Below are positions 1 to 6,435 of a stretch of DNA of 7,498 nucleotides, in pieces. The notes under the pieces were generated by a model that did no database searches, was not told where the DNA came from, and saw only the letters and a list, made by a program, of their open reading frames with translations. The stretch covers positions 1-7,498 of the forward strand of contig CALAHL010000884.1 in assembly GCA_937891725.1 (NCBI GenBank), in the 5' to 3' direction. This stretch comes from an uncultured Rhodospirillaceae bacterium (GTDB lineage Bacteria > Pseudomonadota > Alphaproteobacteria > Thalassobaculales > Thalassobaculaceae). Each line of letters starts with the position of its first letter. Position 1 is the stretch's first letter. Both the position numbers and the translations under genes were made by a program.

Positions 1-474
1 ACGGCACCGGAGACCGGCACCTGGGCCCATGGCTTCTACGGCCATATCGGCAAGCATGCGATCTATGTGAACAAGGAGGTTCCCGGGCATCTGGCGAACC
101 GGCTTCAGGCTGCCTTGTGGCGTGAGGCGGTGAATGCGGTTGAGGACGGGCTGGCCAGCGTGGAAGACGTGAACGCGGCGATCGCCCAGGGACCCGGCCT
201 GCGTCTGGCCCTGATGGGGCCGCACATGATCTTCAATCTGACCGGAGGCAAGGCCGGGTTCCGAGGATTTCTCGATCAGTTCGCCCCCCCGATCGAAGGG
301 TGGTGGACCGACATGCAGAAGACACCCAAGCTCACCGACGCTTTGAAGGAAAAATTGGCGCAAGGGATCAAGGACGAAATGGGCGACCGAACGATCGATG
401 ACCTGGAGCGGGAGAGAGACACAAGGCTGATCGCGCTGCTGCAGATGCTCAAACAGACGGAGACCCCGTCGTGA
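1..474 (+). CDS. 3-hydroxyacyl-CoA dehydrogenase family protein, C-terminal part (5' end outside window)
   Basis: The frame is open from base 1, so the gene starts upstream; 157 codons are visible before the TGA. The visible part is the helical C-terminal domain of the 3-hydroxyacyl-CoA dehydrogenase superfamily: a VNKEVPGHLANRLQAALWRE segment (the usual K-E/V-P-G-N-R signature after the Rossmann domain), then an EDV..AI..GPGLRLALMGP stretch and a FLDQF motif. That pattern suits the lambda-crystallin / L-gulonate 3-dehydrogenase / carnitine dehydrogenase branch, which oxidises a hydroxyl group with NAD+, rather than a fatty-acid oxidation multienzyme. The NAD-binding domain and catalytic His lie outside the window, roughly half of a normal protein of about 320 residues. 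The stop overlaps the GTG start of the next gene, so the two are probably translationally coupled and act in one pathway. The substrate cannot be determined here. An internal ATG at 67 falls within the domain and is not the true start. Confidence 0.85.
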   Translation, partial: TAPETGTWAHGFYGHIGKHAIYVNKEVPGHLANRLQAALWREAVNAVEDGLASVEDVNAAIAQGPGLRLALMGPHMIFNLTGGKAGFRGFLDQFAPPIEGWWTDMQKTPKLTDALKEKLAQGIKDEMGDRTIDDLERERDTRLIALLQMLKQTETPS

Positions 475-1748
475 GCGCCGATCCCAAGGCTTCCAAACGC
501 ATCATTGTTATCGGCGCCGGAATTGTCGGCGTGACGACAGCCCTTCAGCTTCAAGCGGACGGCAATTCGGTGATGCTGCTGGATCCTGCCGCACCGGGCA
601 TGAGCACGTCGTTCGGCAATGCAGGCTCGATCTCCATGGGCGGGGTGTACCCGGTGAGCACGCCGGGCAACTGGAAACAGGTGCCCAAGATGCTGACCGA
701 CCCGGTCTCTCCCCTGCGGATCCGGTGGGATCACGTGCTGCGCAATCCCGGCTATTTCCTGCGGTTCCTGAAGGAAGGCACCCCGGGGCGGGTCGAAGCG
801 AATTCGGTGGCGATGGCCGGGATCGCCCAGGAAGGCATGATCGCCCACCGCAAATTGGTCGCTCTGTGCAAGGCGGAGGATCTGGTGCGGCCGGTCGGCT
901 GGTTGAAGGTGTATTCCAGCCAGCAGAGCTTCGACAAGACGACGCATGAGCGGGAGGTGATGGGGCGACGCGGCGTCAACATCGACGTGCTCGGGGCCGA
1001 TGAAATCCGCCAGCTCGAACCGGGACTCAGCCCTCGGTTCACCCACGCCTGGCATCAGCCGGACAACGGCTTCGTGACCTCGCCGCTCAAGCTGACGGAA
1101 GCGTATTACGCAAAGTTCAAAGCGCTGGGTGGGGAATGGCGGGCGGAAAAGGTTCAACGCTTCGTGACCGGACCGGGCGGGGTCGAGACCGTGAACACCA
1201 ACCACGATATTCATACTTGTGATGCAGTCGTGATCGCGACCGGTGCGCGGGCGGGGGAGCTGTCCGGCCTGCTCGGTGACCAGACGATGATCAGCGCGGA
1301 ACGCGGCTACCATCTGAATTTCGATGTTGAGGTCGAAGGCACCTCCGATGGCGAGGTGCCGTTGCGGCGGCCGACAGTGTTCGGCGACTGGGGATTCGTG
1401 CTCTCGCCGATGCAGGACGGTCTGCGGATGACGACGGGCTCTGAATTCGCGTCGTCCGATGCGGCGCCGGATTTCCGACGGATCTACCGCATGGCGAAAC
1501 TGGTGGACCAGGTGCTGCCGGGGGTCCGGACCAAGGTGAACCGGGAATGGGTCGGCCAACGCCCGTCGACACCGGACAGTGTGCCGACCTTGGGGCGGTC
1601 TCCGCGCCACGGCAATGTCTGGTACAATTTCGGCCACGGCCATCTGGGGCTGACCATGTCGGCCAAATCGGCCGAAGTTCTGGCGGATCTGATCGGGGGG
1701 CGGGACCCGGGCGTCGACATGACGCCGTATCGGGTGGACAGGTTCTGA
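471..1748 (+). CDS. DadA-like FAD-dependent amino-acid oxidoreductase (DAO family)
   Basis: This 425-residue protein belongs to the DAO flavoenzyme family, which oxidises C-N bonds of amino acids or secondary amines to imines using FAD. The N-terminus carries the dinucleotide-binding fold: GAGIVG at residues 15-20 and an acidic residue (D38) ending the second strand, followed by STSFGNAG at 45-52, a motif typical of D-amino acid dehydrogenase DadA. Near the C-terminus, WVGQRPSTPDSVPTLG and NFGHGHLGLTMS match the conserved DadA-type FAD and substrate-site strands. Its length is close to that of DadA (about 430). There is no signal peptide. The GTG start lies in the GTGA overlap with the preceding stop, with a GGAG at 459-462 at good spacing, which supports this start. 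Coupling to a hydroxyacyl-type dehydrogenase suggests catabolism of an amino or hydroxyamino compound. D-amino acid, hydroxyproline or N-methyl amino acid substrates are all possible. Confidence 0.88.
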   Translation: MSADPKASKRIIVIGAGIVGVTTALQLQADGNSVMLLDPAAPGMSTSFGNAGSISMGGVYPVSTPGNWKQVPKMLTDPVSPLRIRWDHVLRNPGYFLRFLKEGTPGRVEANSVAMAGIAQEGMIAHRKLVALCKAEDLVRPVGWLKVYSSQQSFDKTTHEREVMGRRGVNIDVLGADEIRQLEPGLSPRFTHAWHQPDNGFVTSPLKLTEAYYAKFKALGGEWRAEKVQRFVTGPGGVETVNTNHDIHTCDAVVIATGARAGELSGLLGDQTMISAERGYHLNFDVEVEGTSDGEVPLRRPTVFGDWGFVLSPMQDGLRMTTGSEFASSDAAPDFRRIYRMAKLVDQVLPGVRTKVNREWVGQRPSTPDSVPTLGRSPRHGNVWYNFGHGHLGLTMSAKSAEVLADLIGGRDPGVDMTPYRVDRF

Positions 1749-1838
1749 TCCGCGGGTGTTGTGTTGACGTGACGGTATCTAGTGCGGGCAAGCTCCCGAC
1801 TGTTAACGTTGCTGTGGTTTGAATTCGGGGGGCTTGAG

Positions 1839-2447
1839 ATGGCTGAAATTCTGATACCGGCCCGCAAGGGCAAGGCGACATGGCTGGCACGTGGCGGCTC
1901 GGTGAGGGTCATCAACACGCCCGGCAGTCAGGTCGTGGACACCTGGGCGTTCGTGGCCGGCGAGATGGACGAATGCATGTCGATGGAGCACAGCCGAGCG
2001 GCCATGAACCGGCTGACACCGAAAATCGGCGACACTCTGGTCACCAACCACCGCCGTCCGATCCTGACCCTGCACGACGACACGTCGGGGGAAGTCCACG
2101 ACACGTTCATCGCCGCCTGCGACCGCTGGCGCTATGAAGGTCTCGGGGTCGAGGGATTTCACGACAATTGCGAGGACAATCTGCACGCGGCGCTGAAGGA
2201 GCTCGGTCTGAAAGCTCCGAAGACCCCGAGCCCGCTGAACCTGTTCATGAACATCCCCTGGCAGCTTTCGGGCGAGATCGACTGGAAACCGCCGGTCTCC
2301 GAGCCAAAGTCGTTCGTGATTCTGCGGGCCGAAATCGATTGCGTCGTGGTGTTCTCGGCCTGCCCGCAGGACATCATTCCGATCAACGGGGTCGGGTGCA
2401 CGCCAAAGGACGCCCATTTCGAAGTGTTGGAGCCGGGTGCGTTCTAG
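1839..2447 (+). CDS. DUF1989 / urea carboxylase-associated family protein
   Basis: A 202-residue cytoplasmic protein of the DUF1989 family. Visible family features are GSQVVDTWAF (29-38), EHSR (50-53), HRRPILTL (71-78), the HDNCEDNL block (108-115), NLFMN (134-138) and CPQDIIPING (175-184) followed by HFEV. The Cys, His, Asp and Asn residues in these blocks are the likely metal or active-site residues. Known family members include the proteins next to urea carboxylase and the CgdA/CgdB subunits of carboxyguanidine deiminase; many others, often found alone as here, have no known substrate. ATG 1839 is chosen because GGGGGG at 1827-1832 sits 6 bases upstream and the family's N-terminal motif starts there; the frame extends to an ATG at 1782 but that extension is not family-like. 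It is 90 bases after the flavoenzyme gene and 46 before the SDR gene. Function here is inferred only as hydrolysis or deimination of a small amino/amidino compound. Confidence 0.85.
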   Translation: MAEILIPARKGKATWLARGGSVRVINTPGSQVVDTWAFVAGEMDECMSMEHSRAAMNRLTPKIGDTLVTNHRRPILTLHDDTSGEVHDTFIAACDRWRYEGLGVEGFHDNCEDNLHAALKELGLKAPKTPSPLNLFMNIPWQLSGEIDWKPPVSEPKSFVILRAEIDCVVVFSACPQDIIPINGVGCTPKDAHFEVLEPGAF

Positions 2448-2493
2448 ACTCCGGAATGCCCCCGAGAACACAAAAGACTTTGAGGAGAGAGCG

Positions 2494-3177
2494 ATGCCGT
2501 CTGTACTGATCACCGGAGCGAACCGCGGGATTGGCCTGGCCTTGGCCCGGCAATACGCGAGCGAGGGGTGGCGGGTGATGGCGACCTGCCGCGATCCCGC
2601 GGCCGCGACAGATCTGAGTGCGGTCGCTGGTGACATCGACCTTTATGCGCTGGATGTCACCAGCGATGAGAGCGTGTCGGCATTGGCCGACAGCCTTAAG
2701 GGCCAGCCGATTGACGTGCTGTTCAACAATGCCGGGATCAATCTGCAGAAGGGCAAGACGGTCGCCGAGGTCGATTTCGCGTCCTGGGCCAAAACCTTTG
2801 AGGTGAATGTCTACGCGCCGATCCGGGTTGCTAATGCGTTCCTGCCCCATGTGGCGGCCTCCGGTCAGAAGGTGATGGCGTTCACCTCGTCGCGCATGGG
2901 TTCGATCGAATTGGGCAGTGCTGCGACCAGCATGACCTACCGGTCCTCCAAGACTGCGCTCAACATGGCGGTCAAGGTCATGTCCAATGAGATCGCCGAT
3001 CAGGGGATCACGTGCGTGTTGTTCCATCCGGGCCATGTGCGCACGGATATGGGCGGCAGTTCGGCCCCGGTTCTGCCGGAGGACAGTGCGGCCGGCATGC
3101 GCTCGGTTATTTCGACACTGACGCCGGAGGACAACGGCAGCTTCCGCAACTATGATGGCGAGACGTTGCCTTGGTAA
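2494..3177 (+). CDS. Short-chain dehydrogenase/reductase (SDR), C-factor-like
   Basis: A 227-residue classical SDR that would oxidise or reduce a hydroxyl/carbonyl group with NAD(P). Visible motifs in order: cofactor glycine motif TGANRGIG (7-14), D54 contacting adenine, NNAG (78-81), structural N105, catalytic S133 in the FTSSRMG strand, and the YxxxK pair Y149/K153. HPGHVRTDMGG (178-188) is the post-catalytic P-G motif. Two residues are typical of C-factor/YciK-like SDRs: the C-terminus is short, and there are about three extra residues between the catalytic Ser and Tyr compared with the usual spacing of 13. R11 after TGAN may favour NADP, which is tentative. ATG 2494 is chosen because GAGGAGAG (2482-2489) precedes it closely and the first beta strand begins at residue 3; an in-frame ATG at 2437 would overlap the previous gene and add a non-conserved leader. 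Substrate unknown. Confidence 0.9.
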   Translation: MPSVLITGANRGIGLALARQYASEGWRVMATCRDPAAATDLSAVAGDIDLYALDVTSDESVSALADSLKGQPIDVLFNNAGINLQKGKTVAEVDFASWAKTFEVNVYAPIRVANAFLPHVAASGQKVMAFTSSRMGSIELGSAATSMTYRSSKTALNMAVKVMSNEIADQGITCVLFHPGHVRTDMGGSSAPVLPEDSAAGMRSVISTLTPEDNGSFRNYDGETLPW

Positions 3178-3211
3178 CCGATGCCGACCCGAAGCCTTTG
3201 GAGCATGAACG

Positions 3212-3856
3212 GTGAGCAAGACCGATGAGCCGGATACGTCGTCCGAGGACGGTTCCAACCAGCCGATCGACTTCTATTTCGATTTCTCTTCGCCCTACGC
3301 CTATCTGATTTCCGGCAAGATCGATGAGATGGCGCAATTGTACGGGCGCGCGGTGAACTGGCGTCCGGTGCTTCTGGGGGTGATTTTCAAGACCACCGGG
3401 GCGGTGCCGCTGTTGGATCAGCCGCTCAAGGGCACCTATTCCCGGCGTGATATGGAGCGGATGGCACGGTTGTATGGAGTGCCGCTGGCGTTCCCCGAGG
3501 TTTCGCCATTCCCCAGCGTTCCCGCGGCCCGGGCGATCTATTGGATCCAGGATCAGGACCCCAAACTTGCCCGCAAGGTGGCACGCGCCCTGTTTGACGA
3601 GGCCTGGGGCAAGGGCGGAGATATCCGGGATGCCGAGGCTGTGGTCCGGATCGCGGCTGAAGCCGGGGTCGACGCGGCGACGCTGACAGCAGCCCTGCAG
3701 GACAATGCGGTCAAGGAGCGGCTGAAGACCGAGATCGAGGCTGCGATGGCGGCCGGTGTCTGCGGCTCGCCGTTTTTCATTGTGGACGGCGAGCCGTTCT
3801 GGGGCGCCGACCGCCTGGATCAGGTCGAACATTGGCTCGCTACAGGCGGCTGGTGA
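3212..3856 (+). CDS. 2-hydroxychromene-2-carboxylate isomerase-like protein (DsbA / kappa-GST fold)
   Basis: A 214-residue thioredoxin-fold protein of the HCCA isomerase / kappa glutathione transferase family. FYFDFSSPYAYL (21-32) is the first strand and active-site turn; S27 just before P28 corresponds to the catalytic Ser that activates glutathione in HCCA isomerase (NahD). The helical insert contains MARLYGVPLAFP (84-95), and the end carries CGSPFFIVDGEPFWGADRLDQVE, with the cis-proline at P187. In naphthalene degradation this fold isomerises 2-hydroxychromene-2-carboxylate with glutathione, but many bacterial homologues sit in unrelated catabolic operons, so an aromatic substrate should not be assumed. 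The first 18 residues are polar and acidic and lie ahead of the domain. GTG 3212 is the only plausible start: an in-frame stop lies at 3206-3208, GGAG is at 3200-3203, and the first internal Met is beyond the active site. It lies between the SDR and liuB genes. Confidence 0.87.
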   Translation: MSKTDEPDTSSEDGSNQPIDFYFDFSSPYAYLISGKIDEMAQLYGRAVNWRPVLLGVIFKTTGAVPLLDQPLKGTYSRRDMERMARLYGVPLAFPEVSPFPSVPAARAIYWIQDQDPKLARKVARALFDEAWGKGGDIRDAEAVVRIAAEAGVDAATLTAALQDNAVKERLKTEIEAAMAAGVCGSPFFIVDGEPFWGADRLDQVEHWLATGGW

Positions 3857-3880
3857 CGGCCGTTTAGCCGAGAGAGTTTC

Positions 3881-5488
3881 ATGACACGTATTCAATCCCG
3901 GCTGGACACCCGTTCGGACGCGTTCAAGGCGAATGCGGCACGCACTCAGGAACTGGTCGCCGAATTGCGGGACAAGGTCGCCGGCATCGGGCTCGGCGGC
4001 GGAGAGCGGTCGCGCCAGCGGCATCTGGACCGGGGCAAGCTGTTGCCACGCGACCGGGTGAAGGCGCTGCTGGATCCCGGCGCCCCTTTCCTCGAGTTCA
4101 GCCAATTGGCTGCGACCGGAATGTACGGCGACGAAGTACCGGCCGCCGGCATCATCACCGGGATCGGCCGGATCTCGGGCCGGGAATGCGTGGTAGTCTG
4201 TAACGACGCGACGGTGAAGGGCGGGACCTATTATCCGCTGACCGTCAAAAAGCACCTGCGGGCCCAGGATATCGCGCGCGAGAACAACCTGCCTTGCGTC
4301 TATCTGGTCGACAGCGGCGGCGCCAACCTGCCGAACCAGGATGAGGTGTTTCCCGACCGCGACCATTTCGGCCGGATCTTCTACAATCAGGCCAACATGT
4401 CGGCCGAGGCCATTCCGCAGATCGCTGTGGTGATGGGCAGCTGCACGGCGGGTGGTGCCTATGTGCCGGCCATGGCCGATGAAAGCATCATTGTGAAGGG
4501 GCAGGGGACGATCTTCCTCGGCGGCCCGCCTCTGGTGAAGGCTGCGACCGGCGAAGTCGTGACGGCCGAGGATCTCGGCGGCGCCGAGGTGCACTCCAAG
4601 ATCTCCGGCGTGACCGATCACATGGCCAGCTCCGATCCGCACGCCCTGTCGATCGCGCGCCGGATCGTCGGCAATCTCAACCGGCCCAAGATTCCTAATA
4701 TCGAGATGCGGACCCCAGTCGCCCCCGCCTATGATCCGTCCGAGCTGTACGGTGTGATGTCGGACGATCTGCGCAAGCCGGTCGATATCCGGGAGGTGAT
4801 CGCCCGGATCGTCGACGGCAGCGAGCTGGATGAGTTCAAGCCGCTCTATGGCGCGTCGCTGGTCACTGGCTTCGCGCATATCCACGGCTACCCGATCGGC
4901 ATTGTCGCGAATAACGGCATCCTGTTCTCGGAATCCGCCCTCAAGGGCGCGCATTTCATCGAGCTGTGCTGCCAGCGTGGGATTCCGCTGCTGTTCCTGC
5001 AGAACATCACCGGCTTCATGGTCGGCCGGAAATACGAAGCGGGCGGCATCGCCAAAGACGGCGCCAAGCTGGTCACCGCGGTCGCCTCCGCCAAGGTTCC
5101 GAAGTTCACGGTGATCGTCGGCGGCTCGTTCGGGGCCGGAAACTACGGCATGTGCGGCCGCGCCTATTCCCCCCGCATGCTCTACACGTGGCCGACCGCA
5201 CGGATCTCGGTGATGGGCGGCGAGCAGGCGGCCAACGTTCTGGCCCAGGTGCGGCGCGACGGCATGGAGGCGCGCGGCGAGACCTGGCCCGCCGAGGACG
5301 AGGAAGCCTTCAAGGCGCCGATCCGCGCCCAGTACGAAACGCAGGGCCACCCTTACTACGCCTCCGCCCGGCTCTGGGACGACGGCGTCATCGATCCAGC
5401 CGACACCCGTACCGTGCTGGCCCTGTCCCTGTCGGCCGCGTTGAACAAACCCATCGAGCGCACCACCTTCGGGGTGTTCCGAATGTGA
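3881..5488 (+). CDS. liuB: Methylcrotonyl-CoA carboxylase, carboxyltransferase (beta) subunit
   Basis: Transfers the carboxyl group from carboxybiotin to 3-methylcrotonyl-CoA to give 3-methylglutaconyl-CoA in leucine and isovalerate breakdown; works in the cytoplasm as an alpha6-beta6-type complex with the biotin subunit encoded downstream. The 535-residue length is the usual one for MccB. The two crotonase-like carboxyltransferase domains are visible. The N domain has the MYGDEVPAAGIITGIG strand (81-96), the oxyanion-hole DSGGANLP (144-151), the NQDEVFPDRDHFGRIFYNQA stretch (152-171) that is characteristic of MCC rather than propionyl-CoA carboxylase, and GSCTAGGAY (186-194). The C domain has NNGILFSESALKGAHFIELC (344-363), QNITGFMVG (374-382) and GGSFGAGNYGM (414-424). 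ATG 3881 has a modest GAGAG (3872-3876) upstream, 24 bases after the previous stop. Geranyl-CoA carboxylase beta subunit is the main alternative; the neighbours favour MCC. Confidence 0.93.
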   Translation: MTRIQSRLDTRSDAFKANAARTQELVAELRDKVAGIGLGGGERSRQRHLDRGKLLPRDRVKALLDPGAPFLEFSQLAATGMYGDEVPAAGIITGIGRISGRECVVVCNDATVKGGTYYPLTVKKHLRAQDIARENNLPCVYLVDSGGANLPNQDEVFPDRDHFGRIFYNQANMSAEAIPQIAVVMGSCTAGGAYVPAMADESIIVKGQGTIFLGGPPLVKAATGEVVTAEDLGGAEVHSKISGVTDHMASSDPHALSIARRIVGNLNRPKIPNIEMRTPVAPAYDPSELYGVMSDDLRKPVDIREVIARIVDGSELDEFKPLYGASLVTGFAHIHGYPIGIVANNGILFSESALKGAHFIELCCQRGIPLLFLQNITGFMVGRKYEAGGIAKDGAKLVTAVASAKVPKFTVIVGGSFGAGNYGMCGRAYSPRMLYTWPTARISVMGGEQAANVLAQVRRDGMEARGETWPAEDEEAFKAPIRAQYETQGHPYYASARLWDDGVIDPADTRTVLALSLSAALNKPIERTTFGVFRM

Positions 5489-5515
5489 CCTCGAAAAAGA
5501 ACTGGTAAGCCCGAC

Positions 5516-6328
5516 ATGAAACACGCCTTGAAGCGCCCCGAAGATCTGGTTCTGTCTGTCGAAGGGGGCGTGGCGCGTCTCACCATCAATCGGCCGCAGA
5601 TCCGGAATGCGTTCGATGATGTTCTGATTCACGATCTGACGGCTTTGCTCAAGGATCTGGCCGGGCGGGCGGAGCTCCGCTGTCTGGTGCTGTCCGGTGA
5701 GGGCAAGGCGTTTTCCGCCGGTGCCGACCTCGACTGGATGCGCCGGGCCGGTGCCCAGGGTGAGCACGAGAATTTCCGCGACGCCCACAAACTGGCCGAG
5801 CTGATGCAGACCCTCGACACGATGCCGGTCACCACAATCGCGCGGGTCAACGGGGCGGCGATGGGCGGCGGGGTCGGACTGACCGCAGCCTGCGACATCG
5901 CGATTGCCGGTGCGGACGCGATCTTCGCACTGTCCGAGGTCAAGCTCGGCATCATTCCGGCGGCGATCAGCCCTTATGTGATCCGCTCCATCGGCGTCCG
6001 CAACGCGCGCCGCTATTTCCAGACAGGTGAGCGCTTCGATGCCACGGTCGCCATGCGGTTGGGTCTGGTGCATGAGGTTGTCCCGGACGCCGAGCTGGAT
6101 GCGGCGGTCGACAAGATCGTCGCCGAACTCCTCACCACCGCGCCGATCGCCACCCGCGCCGCCAAGGACCTGATCCACATGATCGAGGTCGACATGGCCG
6201 ACAGCGGCATCGACGACACCCTGCTGCGCGATGTCGCCCAGCGGATCGCCCAGCAGCGCGCCACCCCGGAAGCCAAGGAAGGCCTGAGCGCGTTCCTGGA
6301 GAAGCGGAAGCCGAACTGGGTGACGTGA
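5516..6328 (+). CDS. liuC: Methylglutaconyl-CoA hydratase (enoyl-CoA hydratase family)
   Basis: Hydrates 3-methylglutaconyl-CoA to (S)-HMG-CoA, the step after methylcrotonyl-CoA carboxylase. It is a 270-residue crotonase-fold protein. The oxyanion hole is formed by SAGAD (67-71) and MGGG (116-119); FSAGADLDWMRR is typical of the LiuC group. E141 (in FALSEVKLG) matches crotonase catalytic Glu164. At the position of Glu144 there is a glycine (G121 in GGGVGL), so only one of the two classical glutamates is present; from memory this occurs in other bacterial LiuC proteins and is not a sign of a dead enzyme. The C-terminal helix and KEGLSAFLEKRKPNW ending are complete. The start lies 27 bases after liuB with only a weak GGTAAG (5504-5509) upstream. 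The assignment rests on the conserved liuB-liuC-liuD order as well as motifs; by sequence alone, another enoyl-CoA hydratase is possible. Confidence 0.9.
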   Translation: MKHALKRPEDLVLSVEGGVARLTINRPQIRNAFDDVLIHDLTALLKDLAGRAELRCLVLSGEGKAFSAGADLDWMRRAGAQGEHENFRDAHKLAELMQTLDTMPVTTIARVNGAAMGGGVGLTAACDIAIAGADAIFALSEVKLGIIPAAISPYVIRSIGVRNARRYFQTGERFDATVAMRLGLVHEVVPDAELDAAVDKIVAELLTTAPIATRAAKDLIHMIEVDMADSGIDDTLLRDVAQRIAQQRATPEAKEGLSAFLEKRKPNWVT

Positions 6329-6404
6329 CGCGCGCCTCGGTGAAATCCCTGCACATTTGACCCTGCGTTACCCTTTCCGTCCTCTCCCCACCCCGCTAAT
6401 CTCC

Positions 6405-6426
6405 CGGTCCCGCGAACCGCGCACCG
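6405..6426 (+). promoter_or_regulatory. Imperfect hairpin immediately upstream of liuD
   Basis: The arms CGGT (6405-6408) and CGCG (6411-6414) pair with CGCG (6418-6421) and ACCG (6423-6426), giving an eight-pair GC-rich stem with a small 2/1 internal loop and an AAC apical loop. It ends 9 bases before the liuD ATG, covering the region where a ribosome binding site would lie, and no good Shine-Dalgarno is visible. It lacks a trailing T-run, so it is not a typical terminator. A role in translation control is inference; chance pairing in GC-rich DNA is possible. Confidence 0.3.
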
Positions 6427-6435
6427 AGTCCAACC

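Noticed and set aside
276..1643. A 455-codon minus-strand open frame opposite the flavoenzyme gene.
   Set aside because: Same antisense shadow effect; low-complexity Arg/His/Pro-rich product, while the + strand carries a complete DAO-family protein.
2437..2493. An upstream in-frame ATG that would extend the SDR protein by 19 residues.
   Set aside because: It overlaps the end of the DUF1989 gene, the added residues are not SDR-like, and a strong GAGGAGAG site serves the ATG at 2494.
3107..6178. A 1023-codon open frame on the minus strand, opposite the 3' end of the SDR gene, the isomerase gene, liuB and most of liuC.
   Set aside because: It lies antisense to several well-supported genes. Its product is rich in His, Arg, Asp and Gly without recognisable domains, as expected when GC-rich codons are read backwards. 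The length alone is striking but is a known effect of high wobble GC.
1765..6330. The ten-base string TGACGTGACG occurs at 1765-1774 and again at 6321-6330.
   Set aside because: A window this size is expected to contain many repeated ten-mers by chance; the second copy overlaps the liuC stop codon and there is no shared context.
6357..6402. A TTGACC at 6357-6362 and a GCTAAT/TAATCT near 6395-6402 as a possible promoter for liuD.
   Set aside because: The spacer is over 30 bases, far from the 16-18 needed; other pairings match poorly.
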